Assembly (NCBI GenBank): GCA_029063695.1 | Contig: JAIDNR010000353.1 | Location: 1-23,911 of the forward strand | Direction of reading: 5' to 3' | Length of the DNA: 23,911 nucleotides | Source of the DNA: Ruminococcus sp. | GTDB lineage: Bacteria; Bacillota; Clostridia; Oscillospirales; Ruminococcaceae | Shown: positions 6,663 to 14,729 of the stretch, one piece after another | How positions within the stretch are numbered: position 1 is the first letter of the stretch | How the letters are laid out: each line of letters opens with the position of its first letter | Notes under the pieces: model-generated | Told to the model about the DNA's origin: nothing | The model's database searches: none | Seen by the model: the letters and a program-made list of their open reading frames with translations, nothing else | Translations under genes and position numbers: made by a program

Positions 6663-7723
6663 AAACAACAGCAGTTATTATGGCAGGCGGTAAAGGTGAG
6701 CGTTTCTGGCCGAAAAGCAGAACTTCACGTCCAAAACAATTTCTGTCGCTTACATCAGACGGCGAAACAATGATTCAGAAAACAGTAAAAAGACTTCTGC
6801 CTGTTGTTGATATGGAAGATATTTTCATAGTGACAAATTCATCATATACAGCACTTGTCAGGGAACAGCTTCCCGAAATTCCGACAGAAAATATACTTGC
6901 TGAACCGTGTGCAAGAAATACAGCTCCGTGCATTGCATTTGCGGCGGCTGTGATAAACCGCAAGTATGATGATGCTGTTATGCTTGTACTTCCCTCAGAC
7001 CACCTCATATCAAACGAAATACTTTATGCCGATACACTGAAAAAAGCCGTATCAGTCGCAGAAAAGGACAAAAATCTTGTAACAATCGGCATAACACCGA
7101 ATTATCCCGAAACAGGCTACGGATATATAAATTTCGGAATTGAAAAAGACGGTGCATATTCAGTTGAGCGATTTGTTGAAAAACCTGATTTGCCTACGGC
7201 TGAAAAGTATCTTGAATCAGGCAGGTATTTATGGAACAGCGGTATGTTTATATGGAAATTGTCATCAATCATGAACAATATCCATAGATTCATGCCTGAT
7301 ATTTACGACGGTGCAATGAAAATCGGCGAATCATTCGGAACTGGTAATTTCAATGAAGTGCTTGAAAGAGAGTTTACATCATTCAGAAGTGAATCCATCG
7401 ATTTCGGCATTATGGAAAAGGCTGATAATATATACACTATTCCCGGAAATTTCGGCTGGGACGATGTAGGAAGCTGGCTTGCCGTTGAACGTATCAATGA
7501 TACAGACGACGACAGCAACTATATTGACGGAAATGTCATTGCAGAAGATACACGTCATGTGACAATATGTGGCGGAAAACGTCTCATTGCGGCAGTCGGC
7601 ATTGAGGATATTATAATAGTTGATACCGAGGACGCTGTACTTGTATGCTCCAAAAACAGCACTCAGGACGTTAAGAAAATAATCGCCCGACTTAAAGAAC
7701 AGGGCAGAAATGATTTAATTTAA
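6659..7723 (+). CDS. manC: Mannose-1-phosphate guanylyltransferase
   Basis: A 354-residue cytosolic enzyme making GDP-mannose from mannose-1-phosphate and GTP. The nucleotidyltransferase signature GGKGERFWPKSR covers residues 10-21, followed by RPKQFLSL. LPSDH (metal and nucleotide site), FVEKPD and WNSGMFIWK are all present. The protein is the short form: it lacks the C-terminal phosphomannose isomerase domain of the roughly 470-residue bifunctional ManC/AlgA type. Its start overlaps the upstream stop (ATGA), and gmd begins 12 nt after its stop, so it feeds the next enzyme directly. No phosphomannomutase gene is in the window. Confidence 0.95.
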   Translation: MKTTAVIMAGGKGERFWPKSRTSRPKQFLSLTSDGETMIQKTVKRLLPVVDMEDIFIVTNSSYTALVREQLPEIPTENILAEPCARNTAPCIAFAAAVINRKYDDAVMLVLPSDHLISNEILYADTLKKAVSVAEKDKNLVTIGITPNYPETGYGYINFGIEKDGAYSVERFVEKPDLPTAEKYLESGRYLWNSGMFIWKLSSIMNNIHRFMPDIYDGAMKIGESFGTGNFNEVLEREFTSFRSESIDFGIMEKADNIYTIPGNFGWDDVGSWLAVERINDTDDDSNYIDGNVIAEDTRHVTICGGKRLIAAVGIEDIIIVDTEDAVLVCSKNSTQDVKKIIARLKEQGRNDLI

Positions 7724-8773
<1,050 letters not shown>

Positions 8774-8794
8774 TTTTTGAGATTACTGGGGATT

Positions 8795-9343
8795 ATGAAA
8801 AAATTTTTACAGAATTTATGGCTGTATAGAATAAAAATTCCTGTTATGGTTGTAATATTGTTTATCGGCAATACATGGAAAGTATGGCTTGTCGGAATAA
8901 TCATGCTTTTACTGTTGTTTTTAGTGACACTTACAGAAAATTATATGATATTAATGGTATATCTTACTTTGATTTCCTCAATACCGTTATGTTTATATAT
9001 AAAAAATCTGATATGCCTGATTAAACTCACACGACACGGCGTAAAAACACAAGGTACAATATGGATTGTAAAGCCTCAAAGAAGAGGCTCAGGGGGATAT
9101 GTTCAGGTATATTTTACAGACGAAAACGGTACTGAATACGCACCGAAAATATATAACTGGCTGATATTTCCGTCAATGGTAATCAATAAAAAAATTTCTG
9201 TCATATACGATAAAAACAATCCTGAAAACGCCTGTTTATCGGCGAAATCAGTCATAGAAAACGTCATATCGGCTATATTGTCAATGTGCCTGTTCGTACC
9301 GTTTCTGATAATACTGATATGTTTTATAAGGAGTGAAATATGA
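8795..9343 (+). CDS. Small membrane protein with DUF3592-like exported domain
   Basis: A protein of 182 residues from the ATG at 8795; a TTG at 8777 would add six residues but has no ribosome site, and the ATG has only a close GGGG. It shows two or three N-terminal membrane segments (about residues 10-30, 32-50, 58-75), a beta-rich segment (about 85-155) containing GTIWIV, VQVYFTDENGTEY and VIYDKNNPENA, and a final membrane helix (about 158-178). The middle resembles DUF3592 domains, which also sit between membrane helices. Its end overlaps the next glycosyltransferase start by 4 nt, so it is a true operon member. Its role is unknown; it has too few helices for a Wzx flippase or Wzy polymerase. 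Confidence 0.75.
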   Translation: MKKFLQNLWLYRIKIPVMVVILFIGNTWKVWLVGIIMLLLLFLVTLTENYMILMVYLTLISSIPLCLYIKNLICLIKLTRHGVKTQGTIWIVKPQRRGSGGYVQVYFTDENGTEYAPKIYNWLIFPSMVINKKISVIYDKNNPENACLSAKSVIENVISAILSMCLFVPFLIILICFIRSEI

Positions 9344-10482
9344 ATATAGCATTCGACGCACTGCCATTGATAAGCGACAGAATGACGGGCATAGGCTGGT
9401 GCGAGGCGGGACAGACTACTGCTATGGCACGTCTGCACCCCGAAAATAACTATACCTACAATTTTTTCTCCCGAAAAGATGACCACATAAAACTTGAACG
9501 CCTCGCACCTTTTACACAGAATATCAAACCAAATCTTGTGCATTTTTCAGGATACGTATATCGTGCCATGAGTACGTTTATTCCTGTGCCTTATAGTATG
9601 TTTTTTGGAAAAAACGCTGATATAACGCACTTTTTCAATTATATCGCACCGCCTGCGGTACATGGGCGAACTGTAATAACGGTACATGACATGGTATACA
9701 AGGCATTTCCTGAAACAGTGCGTGGGCGTACCAAAATAATGCTGAACACGGGACTTAAACAGTCCATGAAGCGAGCTGATATTATAGTAACAGACTCTGA
9801 ATTTTCAAGAACTGAGATAATAAAGTATTTCCCACAGCATGAGAAAAAAATCCGTGTAGTGCCTTGCGGTGTTGATTTACGGAAGTTCAGACCATGCGAA
9901 AATCCCGAACGCATACCCGAAGTAAAGAAGTCACTTGAAATAGACGGCGATTATTTCCTGTACTTAGGTACAATCGAACCACGCAAAAATCTTGAAAGAC
10001 TGATTAATGCATATCATATTTTTACTCAGAGAGTAAAAAATCCGCCGAAACTTGTACTCGCAGGCGGTAAAGGCTGGCTGTACGACAGCATATTTCAGAG
10101 AGTAAAAGACCTGAATTTGTCGGAGCAGGTTATTTTCACAAAATATGTACCGTCCGCCGACATGAATCCGCTTATGTGCGGTGCATTGGCATTCGTGTTT
10201 CCGTCGATATATGAGGGATTCGGTATGCCGCCGCTTGAAGCAATGGCGTGCGGTGTACCTGTATTAAGTTCCGATACGGCATCACTTCCCGAAGTTACGG
10301 GCAACTGTGCAGTTATATGCGATGCTTATTCCGAAGAAAGTATTTCCGACGGACTTCACAGACTGTATTCCGATAAAAATTTAAGAGATGATTTAAGCAG
10401 GCGTGGATTGAAACGTGCAAAAGATTTTACATGGGAAAAATCTGCCGAAATGCTTTATAAAATCTATAAGGAGATTATCTGA
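9340..10482 (+). CDS. Glycosyltransferase family 4 (GT-B fold)
   Basis: A 380-residue cytosolic or membrane-associated retaining glycosyltransferase. The N-terminal acceptor domain includes [13 protein letters not shown] and [15 protein letters not shown], typical of mannosyl- or rhamnosyl-transferase-like GT4 enzymes. The C-terminal donor domain has [15 protein letters not shown] and the E-x7-E motif in [17 protein letters not shown] (about residues 292-308), which contacts the nucleotide sugar. The donor is plausibly GDP-mannose or the GDP-6-deoxy sugar made by this operon, but that is inference. The start overlaps the previous gene (ATGA). Confidence 0.92.
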   Translation: MNIAFDALPLISDRMTGIGWCEAGQTTAMARLHPENNYTYNFFSRKDDHIKLERLAPFTQNIKPNLVHFSGYVYRAMSTFIPVPYSMFFGKNADITHFFNYIAPPAVHGRTVITVHDMVYKAFPETVRGRTKIMLNTGLKQSMKRADIIVTDSEFSRTEIIKYFPQHEKKIRVVPCGVDLRKFRPCENPERIPEVKKSLEIDGDYFLYLGTIEPRKNLERLINAYHIFTQRVKNPPKLVLAGGKGWLYDSIFQRVKDLNLSEQVIFTKYVPSADMNPLMCGALAFVFPSIYEGFGMPPLEAMACGVPVLSSDTASLPEVTGNCAVICDAYSEESISDGLHRLYSDKNLRDDLSRRGLKRAKDFTWEKSAEMLYKIYKEII

Positions 10483-10483
10483 T

Positions 10484-10699
10484 ATGGAAAACTATGAGAA
10501 TTTTTTAACACCCGAAGATGATTTCAAGCTTGCAATGGAAACATATCTGCCCGAATTTTTACAGCGTATGGATAACGATACCATGAGAGAACCTGAATTT
10601 GTTCAGCGTACTGTTAAGATGATGGAACTTGCCGAGTCTGTTGGCATTGATTTGCAGCAGTATATACTTGATTACGGCAAAATAAACGGGATTGAATGA
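10484..10699 (+). CDS. Conserved-looking 71-residue unknown between two glycosyltransferases
   Basis: A 71-residue acidic, soluble, mostly helical protein, beginning MENYENFLTPEDDF. AAGGAG is 10 nt upstream of this ATG. A longer frame from 10415 would lie inside the preceding gene without a ribosome site, so I rejected it. It starts 1 nt after the upstream stop and overlaps the next glycosyltransferase by 4 nt, so its expression is locked to both. No catalytic motif or membrane segment is visible. Tight placement suggests a partner or regulator of a glycosyltransferase, but no function can be assigned. Confidence 0.8.
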   Translation: MENYENFLTPEDDFKLAMETYLPEFLQRMDNDTMREPEFVQRTVKMMELAESVGIDLQQYILDYGKINGIE

Positions 10700-11826
10700 T
10701 GAAAAAACTGAAAGTTCTGGAAGTAAACAAGGCATATTTCCCACACATCGGCGGAATTGAAAGTCTCGTGAAACAGTATTCGGAGGAACTGCGAAAATAT
10801 TTTGAAGTTCAAACACTTGTATGCCGTGACGACAGAGGAAAAACCGTCATTGATAATGTCAACGGGGTTGAAATCACAAGAGCAGGAAGTCTTGGAACAT
10901 ACTTTTCATGTCCCATATCGCTTAGTTTTATGAAATTATTCAGAAAAATGGTGAAAAATGCGGATATAGTCCATATAAACGTGCCTTTTCCGCTTGCCGA
11001 TGTAGCACTTCTTCTGTCGGGATATAAAGGCAGAGTTGCCATATCATGGCACAGCGATATTGTCCGACAGAAAAAACTGATGATTTTCTATAAGCCGTTC
11101 ATGATGTATCTGCTGAAACGTGCGGACGTTATATTCACTGCAACGGAAGGTCATATAAAGTATTCGGACTATCTGCCGATGTTCAGAAAGAAATGCCGTA
11201 TTCTGCCATACGGAATCACACCCGAAGATTATCTTGAAACTGAGCGTTCGCCGTTCCTTACTGAAAAACTTACTGATAAATCGTCTGTAAAAGTATTTTT
11301 CACAGGCAGACTTGTATATTACAAAGGTGTTGATGTTCTGCTGAAAGCGTTTACAAAAGTTCAGGGCTGTGAACTCTTCATTGCAGGCACGGGCGAATTT
11401 GAAAATCGGCTGAAATTTTATGCAAAGTCTCACGGACTAAGCAGAAAAGTCCATTTTCTGGGATTTCTTTCCGATAATGAACTGAAACAGGCTTATGCAG
11501 ACTGTGATATATTTGTCCTGCCGTCCATTGCAAAAAGCGAAGCATTTGGTATAGTACAGCTTGAAGCGATGATTTATGGCAAGCCTGTAATCAATACGAA
11601 TCTGCCGTCAGGAGTACCTTATGTGAGTATTCACGGCAAAACAGGTCTTACAGTTCCGCCGTCAGATTCAGACTCACTTGCAAAGGCGATTAATAAACTT
11701 GCAGATGACAGAAATATGCGTGAAGCTATGGGCAGAAATGCTCAGAAGCGTGTAACAAAAAACTTCAATGAAAAGCAGATTATCCAAAAATTGCACAGAT
11801 TCCTTGCGGAGGAGGTGAGAAAATGA
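10696..11826 (+). CDS. Glycosyltransferase family 4 (GT-B fold)
   Basis: A 376-residue retaining glycosyltransferase. The N-terminal half has the glycine-rich loop FPHIGGIESLV (about residues 15-25), HINVPFPLADVA and SWHSDIVRQK. The donor half shows FTGRLVYYKGVDVLLKAF, GTGEFENRL and the E-x7-E site in SEAFGIVQLEAMIYGKPV (about 281-298). It is distinct from the gene at 9340, so the unit receives at least two further sugars after the initiating one. Two adjacent ATGs are possible starts (10696 or 10699); either overlaps the upstream stop. The next gene overlaps its end by 4 nt. Confidence 0.92.
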   Translation: MMKKLKVLEVNKAYFPHIGGIESLVKQYSEELRKYFEVQTLVCRDDRGKTVIDNVNGVEITRAGSLGTYFSCPISLSFMKLFRKMVKNADIVHINVPFPLADVALLLSGYKGRVAISWHSDIVRQKKLMIFYKPFMMYLLKRADVIFTATEGHIKYSDYLPMFRKKCRILPYGITPEDYLETERSPFLTEKLTDKSSVKVFFTGRLVYYKGVDVLLKAFTKVQGCELFIAGTGEFENRLKFYAKSHGLSRKVHFLGFLSDNELKQAYADCDIFVLPSIAKSEAFGIVQLEAMIYGKPVINTNLPSGVPYVSIHGKTGLTVPPSDSDSLAKAINKLADDRNMREAMGRNAQKRVTKNFNEKQIIQKLHRFLAEEVRK

Positions 11827-12776
11827 AAGCTCTTATTATAGGCGGTGCGGGTTTTGTCGGCGGATATTTAATAAATGAGCTGTCCGAAAACGGATTTGAA
11901 GTACATGCAACCTGCCTTGAATCCGAAAACATCACCGAAAAATGTACAGCCCACATACTTGATATTATGTACAAGGAAAATATAGTTGATATTTTTGATA
12001 AAATATCTCCCGATGTTATATATCACCTTGCAGCACAGAGTTCCGTTACCGTATCATGGAGTAAACCACAGTTAACAGCAGAAGTAAATGTTATAGGTTC
12101 TATAAACGTACTTGAGGCACTCAGGGAATGCAGAAATGGCAGAAATATGCGTCTTATCATGATTGGCTCAGGAGAGGAATACGGCTATATACGTCCCGAA
12201 GCTTGTCCGCTGAGTGAAACTGAACCGCTTCACCCCGGAAACATCTATGCGGCAACAAAAGCCTGTCAGGAAATGATTGGTGAAATATATGCAAGAGCAT
12301 ATAAGCTTGATATAGTCATGGTACGTGCTTTCAATCATTCAGGTGCAAAGCAGAGCAGTACTTTTGTTATTTCCGATTTCTGCAAACAGATTTCCGAAAT
12401 TGAAGCGGACAGAAAATCACCTGAAATATGTGTGGGCAACCTTTCAGCAATGCGTGACTTTACAGATGTGCGTGATGTTGTAAGAGCTTACAGACTTCTT
12501 GCGGAGGACGGCATAAGCGGAAGGATATATAATATAGGACGGGGAAAAGCCGTAAGTATACAGTATATACTTGATACAGCACTCAGCTTTGCAGATGCTG
12601 ATATACAGGTTAAAACAGACCCGAAACGCATGAGGGCATCGGATATTCCCATAATTGAACCCGATGTATCAAGAATTTTTGCGGATACAGGCTGGAAAGC
12701 CGAAATTTCTGTTGAACAGACTATAAAAGATACACTTGATTACTGGAGAGAGGAGAATAAAAAATGTCAGATATGA
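11823..12776 (+). CDS. rmd: NAD(P)-dependent SDR, probable GDP-4-keto-6-deoxy-D-mannose reductase
   Basis: A 317-residue extended short-chain dehydrogenase. GGAGFVGGYL (7-16) is the cofactor loop. HLAAQSSVTVSW, the S116/E119 pair in GSGEEYG and Y142/K146 in YAATK form the active site; AFNHSGAKQS (169-178) matches the block RPFNHxGPxQ typical of RMD rather than of GDP-fucose synthase. Following gmd in the same operon, it would reduce the 4-keto intermediate to GDP-D-rhamnose. Alternatives are a UDP-sugar epimerase or GDP-6-deoxy-talose synthase. SDR membership is firm; substrate is inference from motif plus context. GGAGG lies 6-7 nt before the ATG. Confidence 0.75.
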   Translation: MKALIIGGAGFVGGYLINELSENGFEVHATCLESENITEKCTAHILDIMYKENIVDIFDKISPDVIYHLAAQSSVTVSWSKPQLTAEVNVIGSINVLEALRECRNGRNMRLIMIGSGEEYGYIRPEACPLSETEPLHPGNIYAATKACQEMIGEIYARAYKLDIVMVRAFNHSGAKQSSTFVISDFCKQISEIEADRKSPEICVGNLSAMRDFTDVRDVVRAYRLLAEDGISGRIYNIGRGKAVSIQYILDTALSFADADIQVKTDPKRMRASDIPIIEPDVSRIFADTGWKAEISVEQTIKDTLDYWREENKKCQI

Positions 12777-13114
12777 GACTTACAAATGAAAAAATGCAGA
12801 CTTTTGACGGTCATGAAAAAGTCGGATTTCTTAAAGCAGGAGAAAAACTTACGGAGTTCGGCGAAAAGCAGAATAATGCCAATGAAGCACTTGCATTCAA
12901 TGTAAACGACTTAATCAAAAGAGTGTGTGCTTTAGAGGAAAAACAGCTCAAAAATGAGGATATTATGCGAAAAATAGCTACAGAACTTTCAGGTTTGAAA
13001 AAAGAACTTGACCGTGTTCGGCTTTCGGATAAACTTAATTCAAGTGCAATTGCACGGCTCAACAATGCAATAAATCTTGCTGAGGAAAATACCAAATCAA
13101 ATATTGAAGATTAA
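12764..13114 (+). CDS. Small coiled-coil protein ending the polysaccharide operon
   Basis: A 116-residue soluble protein overlapping the SDR gene by 13 nt, with AGAGGAG 8 nt before its ATG. Residues 1-45 are mixed (FDGHEKVGFLKAGEKL); residues about 48-105 show heptad-like hydrophobic spacing (LIKRVCALEEKQ, IATELSGLKKELDRV), suggesting a coiled coil. There is no signal peptide or enzyme motif. Position suggests a scaffold or length-control role in glycan assembly, but nothing in the sequence shows this. Confidence 0.78.
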   Translation: MSDMRLTNEKMQTFDGHEKVGFLKAGEKLTEFGEKQNNANEALAFNVNDLIKRVCALEEKQLKNEDIMRKIATELSGLKKELDRVRLSDKLNSSAIARLNNAINLAEENTKSNIED

Positions 13115-13136
13115 GTGAAAATTTGCACTTAACCTC

Positions 13137-13165
13137 TTGACTTTATTATAATTTTGGTATATTAT
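13137..13165 (+). promoter_or_regulatory. Sigma-A promoter of the ATP synthase operon
   Basis: TTGACT (13137-13142), 17 nt, TATTAT (13160-13165). The predicted start near 13172 leaves a leader of about 110 nt before atpB, filled by the nested inverted repeats at 13174-13248. Confidence 0.75.
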
Positions 13166-13173
13166 ATAAGTAT

Positions 13174-13248
13174 CGGCAAAAATACAGCTTATGTGCTGAA
13201 ATCAACGGAGATTCAAGCGTCATGCTGTCTCCGTTTTTTATTTTGCCG
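13174..13248 (+). promoter_or_regulatory. Structured atp leader: terminator hairpin nested in an outer inverted repeat
   Basis: The inner stem AACGGAGA (13204-13211) pairs with TCTCCGTT (13228-13235) and is followed by T-rich sequence (TTTTTT, 13234-13239), an intrinsic terminator by form. Its 16-nt loop can itself pair AGC with GCT. An outer arm CGGCAAAAATA (13174-13184) is complementary, with one bulged A, to TATTTTGCCG (13239-13248). The element lies downstream of the atp promoter and 33 nt before atpB, so it is either an attenuator, the end of the upstream operon, or the 3' end of a short RNA of about 65 nt. Confidence 0.65.
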
Positions 13249-13281
13249 GCAGATATAATTATTTAGAAAGAAGGTGTTAGA

Positions 13282-13965
13282 ATGGGCAATCTTTCTGAGG
13301 AGCTTATGGAATCCCTTGAATCGAAAACGGCGTTCACAATTCCGATTTTCGGCGGAATACCCGTCCCCGATTCATGCGTTGTAACATGGATTATAATGGC
13401 TGTTCTTGTAATTCTGTCCATCTTTTTTACAAGAGGACTGAAAAAAGTACCAACAGGCAAGCAGTGCCTTATTGAAATCGGCATAACGGCTCTGAATAAC
13501 TTTTTTCTCGGAATCTTAGGCGAAAAAGGTAAAAAATATCTTCCGATACTTGAAACGCTTATAATTTATATAGGCTTTTCAAACATAATAGGTATTTTCG
13601 GACTTGTTCCGCCAACAAAGGACATCAATGTTGCTGTGGCACTCGCAGGAATAGCAATAATACTCATTCAGGTGACTTCAATCATCGAAAACGGCGGCTT
13701 TGGCTGGTTAAAAGGCTTTACGAAGCCTATGGCAATCATGCTCCCAATAAATATTCTGGAGCTTGTTACCCGACCGCTATCGCTTTGTATGCGACTTTTC
13801 GGAAACGTTCTCGGTGCATTCGTCGTAATGGAACTCATAAAGCTGTGCGTTCCTGTCGGACTACCTGTTGTATTCAGCTTGTATTTCGATATTTTCGACG
13901 GCTGTATACAGGCTTATGTATTCGTTTTCCTTACTTCCCTTTTCATGTCGGAAGCAATGGAATAA
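13282..13965 (+). CDS. atpB: ATP synthase Fo subunit a
   Basis: A 227-residue membrane protein that with the c-ring forms the ion path. Five to six hydrophobic segments are visible. The essential arginine is R171 in SLCMRLFGN, and the glutamine of the last helix is Q210 in IQAYVFVFLTSLFMSEAME. After RLFGN the sequence reads VLGAF, so the Glu or His found there in E. coli or mitochondria is absent; E184 lies four residues later. A purine-rich AGAAGGTG precedes the ATG. It is the first gene of the atp operon; no atpI or atpZ is present upstream. Confidence 0.95.
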   Translation: MGNLSEELMESLESKTAFTIPIFGGIPVPDSCVVTWIIMAVLVILSIFFTRGLKKVPTGKQCLIEIGITALNNFFLGILGEKGKKYLPILETLIIYIGFSNIIGIFGLVPPTKDINVAVALAGIAIILIQVTSIIENGGFGWLKGFTKPMAIMLPINILELVTRPLSLCMRLFGNVLGAFVVMELIKLCVPVGLPVVFSLYFDIFDGCIQAYVFVFLTSLFMSEAME

Positions 13966-14000
13966 TCAATTAAAAATTTTATTTATCGGAGGTAATTATC

Positions 14001-14225
14001 ATGGGATTAATCGCAATTGGTGCAGCAGTCGCTGTATTGACAGGTGCAGGTGCAGGTATCGGTATCGGTATCGCAACAGCTAAAGCTACTGAATCTATCG
14101 CTCGTCAGCCTGAGGCTAAAGGAGACATCAGAAGTACACTTCTTATCGGCTGTGCACTTGCTGAGGCTACAGCTATCTACGGATTTGTTATTGCTCTTCT
14201 TATAATTCTTTCTTTAGGCAAGTAA
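14001..14225 (+). CDS. atpE: ATP synthase Fo subunit c
   Basis: A 74-residue hairpin of two membrane helices that forms the rotating c-ring. The N-terminal helix carries the GxGxG packing repeat ([13 protein letters not shown]), the loop is [10 protein letters not shown], and the ion-carrying carboxylate is E55 in [10 protein letters not shown]. Compared with the sodium-binding c subunit of Ilyobacter, the Gln of helix 1 is I22 and the Ser after the Glu is A56, while T57 and Y60 are kept; this favours proton coupling, by inference. GGAGGT stands 8 nt before the ATG, the best ribosome site in the operon, as expected for a subunit needed in many copies. Confidence 0.97.
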   Translation: MGLIAIGAAVAVLTGAGAGIGIGIATAKATESIARQPEAKGDIRSTLLIGCALAEATAIYGFVIALLIILSLGK

Positions 14226-14237
14226 GGAGATTGTAAA

Positions 14238-14729
14238 ATGCTTAATTTTGACTTCTGGAGTATCTTCTGGGCGGTTCTCAATATACTTATCCTGTTTATA
14301 CTGCTCAGAATATTCCTGTTTAAACCTATCAACAAAATGCTTGACAACAGAACACAGGCTATTCAGAAAGATATTGATGACGCCGAACGTGCAAAAAAAG
14401 AAGCCGAAGAACTCCGTCAGCAGTATGAAAATTCAATCAGCAGTGCAAAAGAAGAAGCTGTTCAGATTGTCAAGAACGCTCATGAATACGCTGAAACCGA
14501 ACGTGCTGCAATTATCCGCAAATCACATGAAGAAGCAGATGAAATTGTAAATGCCGCAAGTGAAACCATTGAAAATGAGCGTAAGCGTGTAATTCAGCAG
14601 GCTCATATACAGATTGCAGACCTTGCTATTGAGGCGGCATCAAAAGTTGTCGGTGCTAATCTCGATGATGACAAAAACCGTAAGCTTGTTGATGAGTTTC
14701 TTGCAGGTAAGGAGGCGGACAGCAAATGA
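14238..14729 (+). CDS. atpF: ATP synthase Fo subunit b
   Basis: A 163-residue peripheral stalk subunit. One N-terminal membrane helix (about residues 6-28, FWSIFWAVLNILILFILL) is followed by FKPINKMLDNR and a long charged coiled coil, which would span from the membrane to the top of F1 and bind delta. Length and layout are normal, and it is not fused to delta as in mycobacteria. AAGGAG is 8 nt upstream. Its stop overlaps the delta-alpha start (ATGA). Confidence 0.95.
   Translation: MLNFDFWSIFWAVLNILILFILLRIFLFKPINKMLDNRTQAIQKDIDDAERAKKEAEELRQQYENSISSAKEEAVQIVKNAHEYAETERAAIIRKSHEEADEIVNAASETIENERKRVIQQAHIQIADLAIEAASKVVGANLDDDKNRKLVDEFLAGKEADSK

Noticed and set aside
10415..10483. N-terminal extension of the 71-residue protein
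   Set aside because: It lies within the upstream glycosyltransferase with no ribosome site; the ATG at 10484 has AAGGAG at ideal distance.
13190..13199. Mini-frame ATG-TGC-TGA in the atp leader
   Set aside because: It is two codons long with no ribosome site; probably chance.
13254..13259. TATAAT just before atpB as an alternative promoter
   Set aside because: No -35 box lies 16-18 nt upstream, and a start there would leave almost no room for the ribosome site.
14040..14080. Tandem six-base repeats in atpE
   Set aside because: They simply encode the GxGxG packing motif of subunit c, which is conserved in the family.
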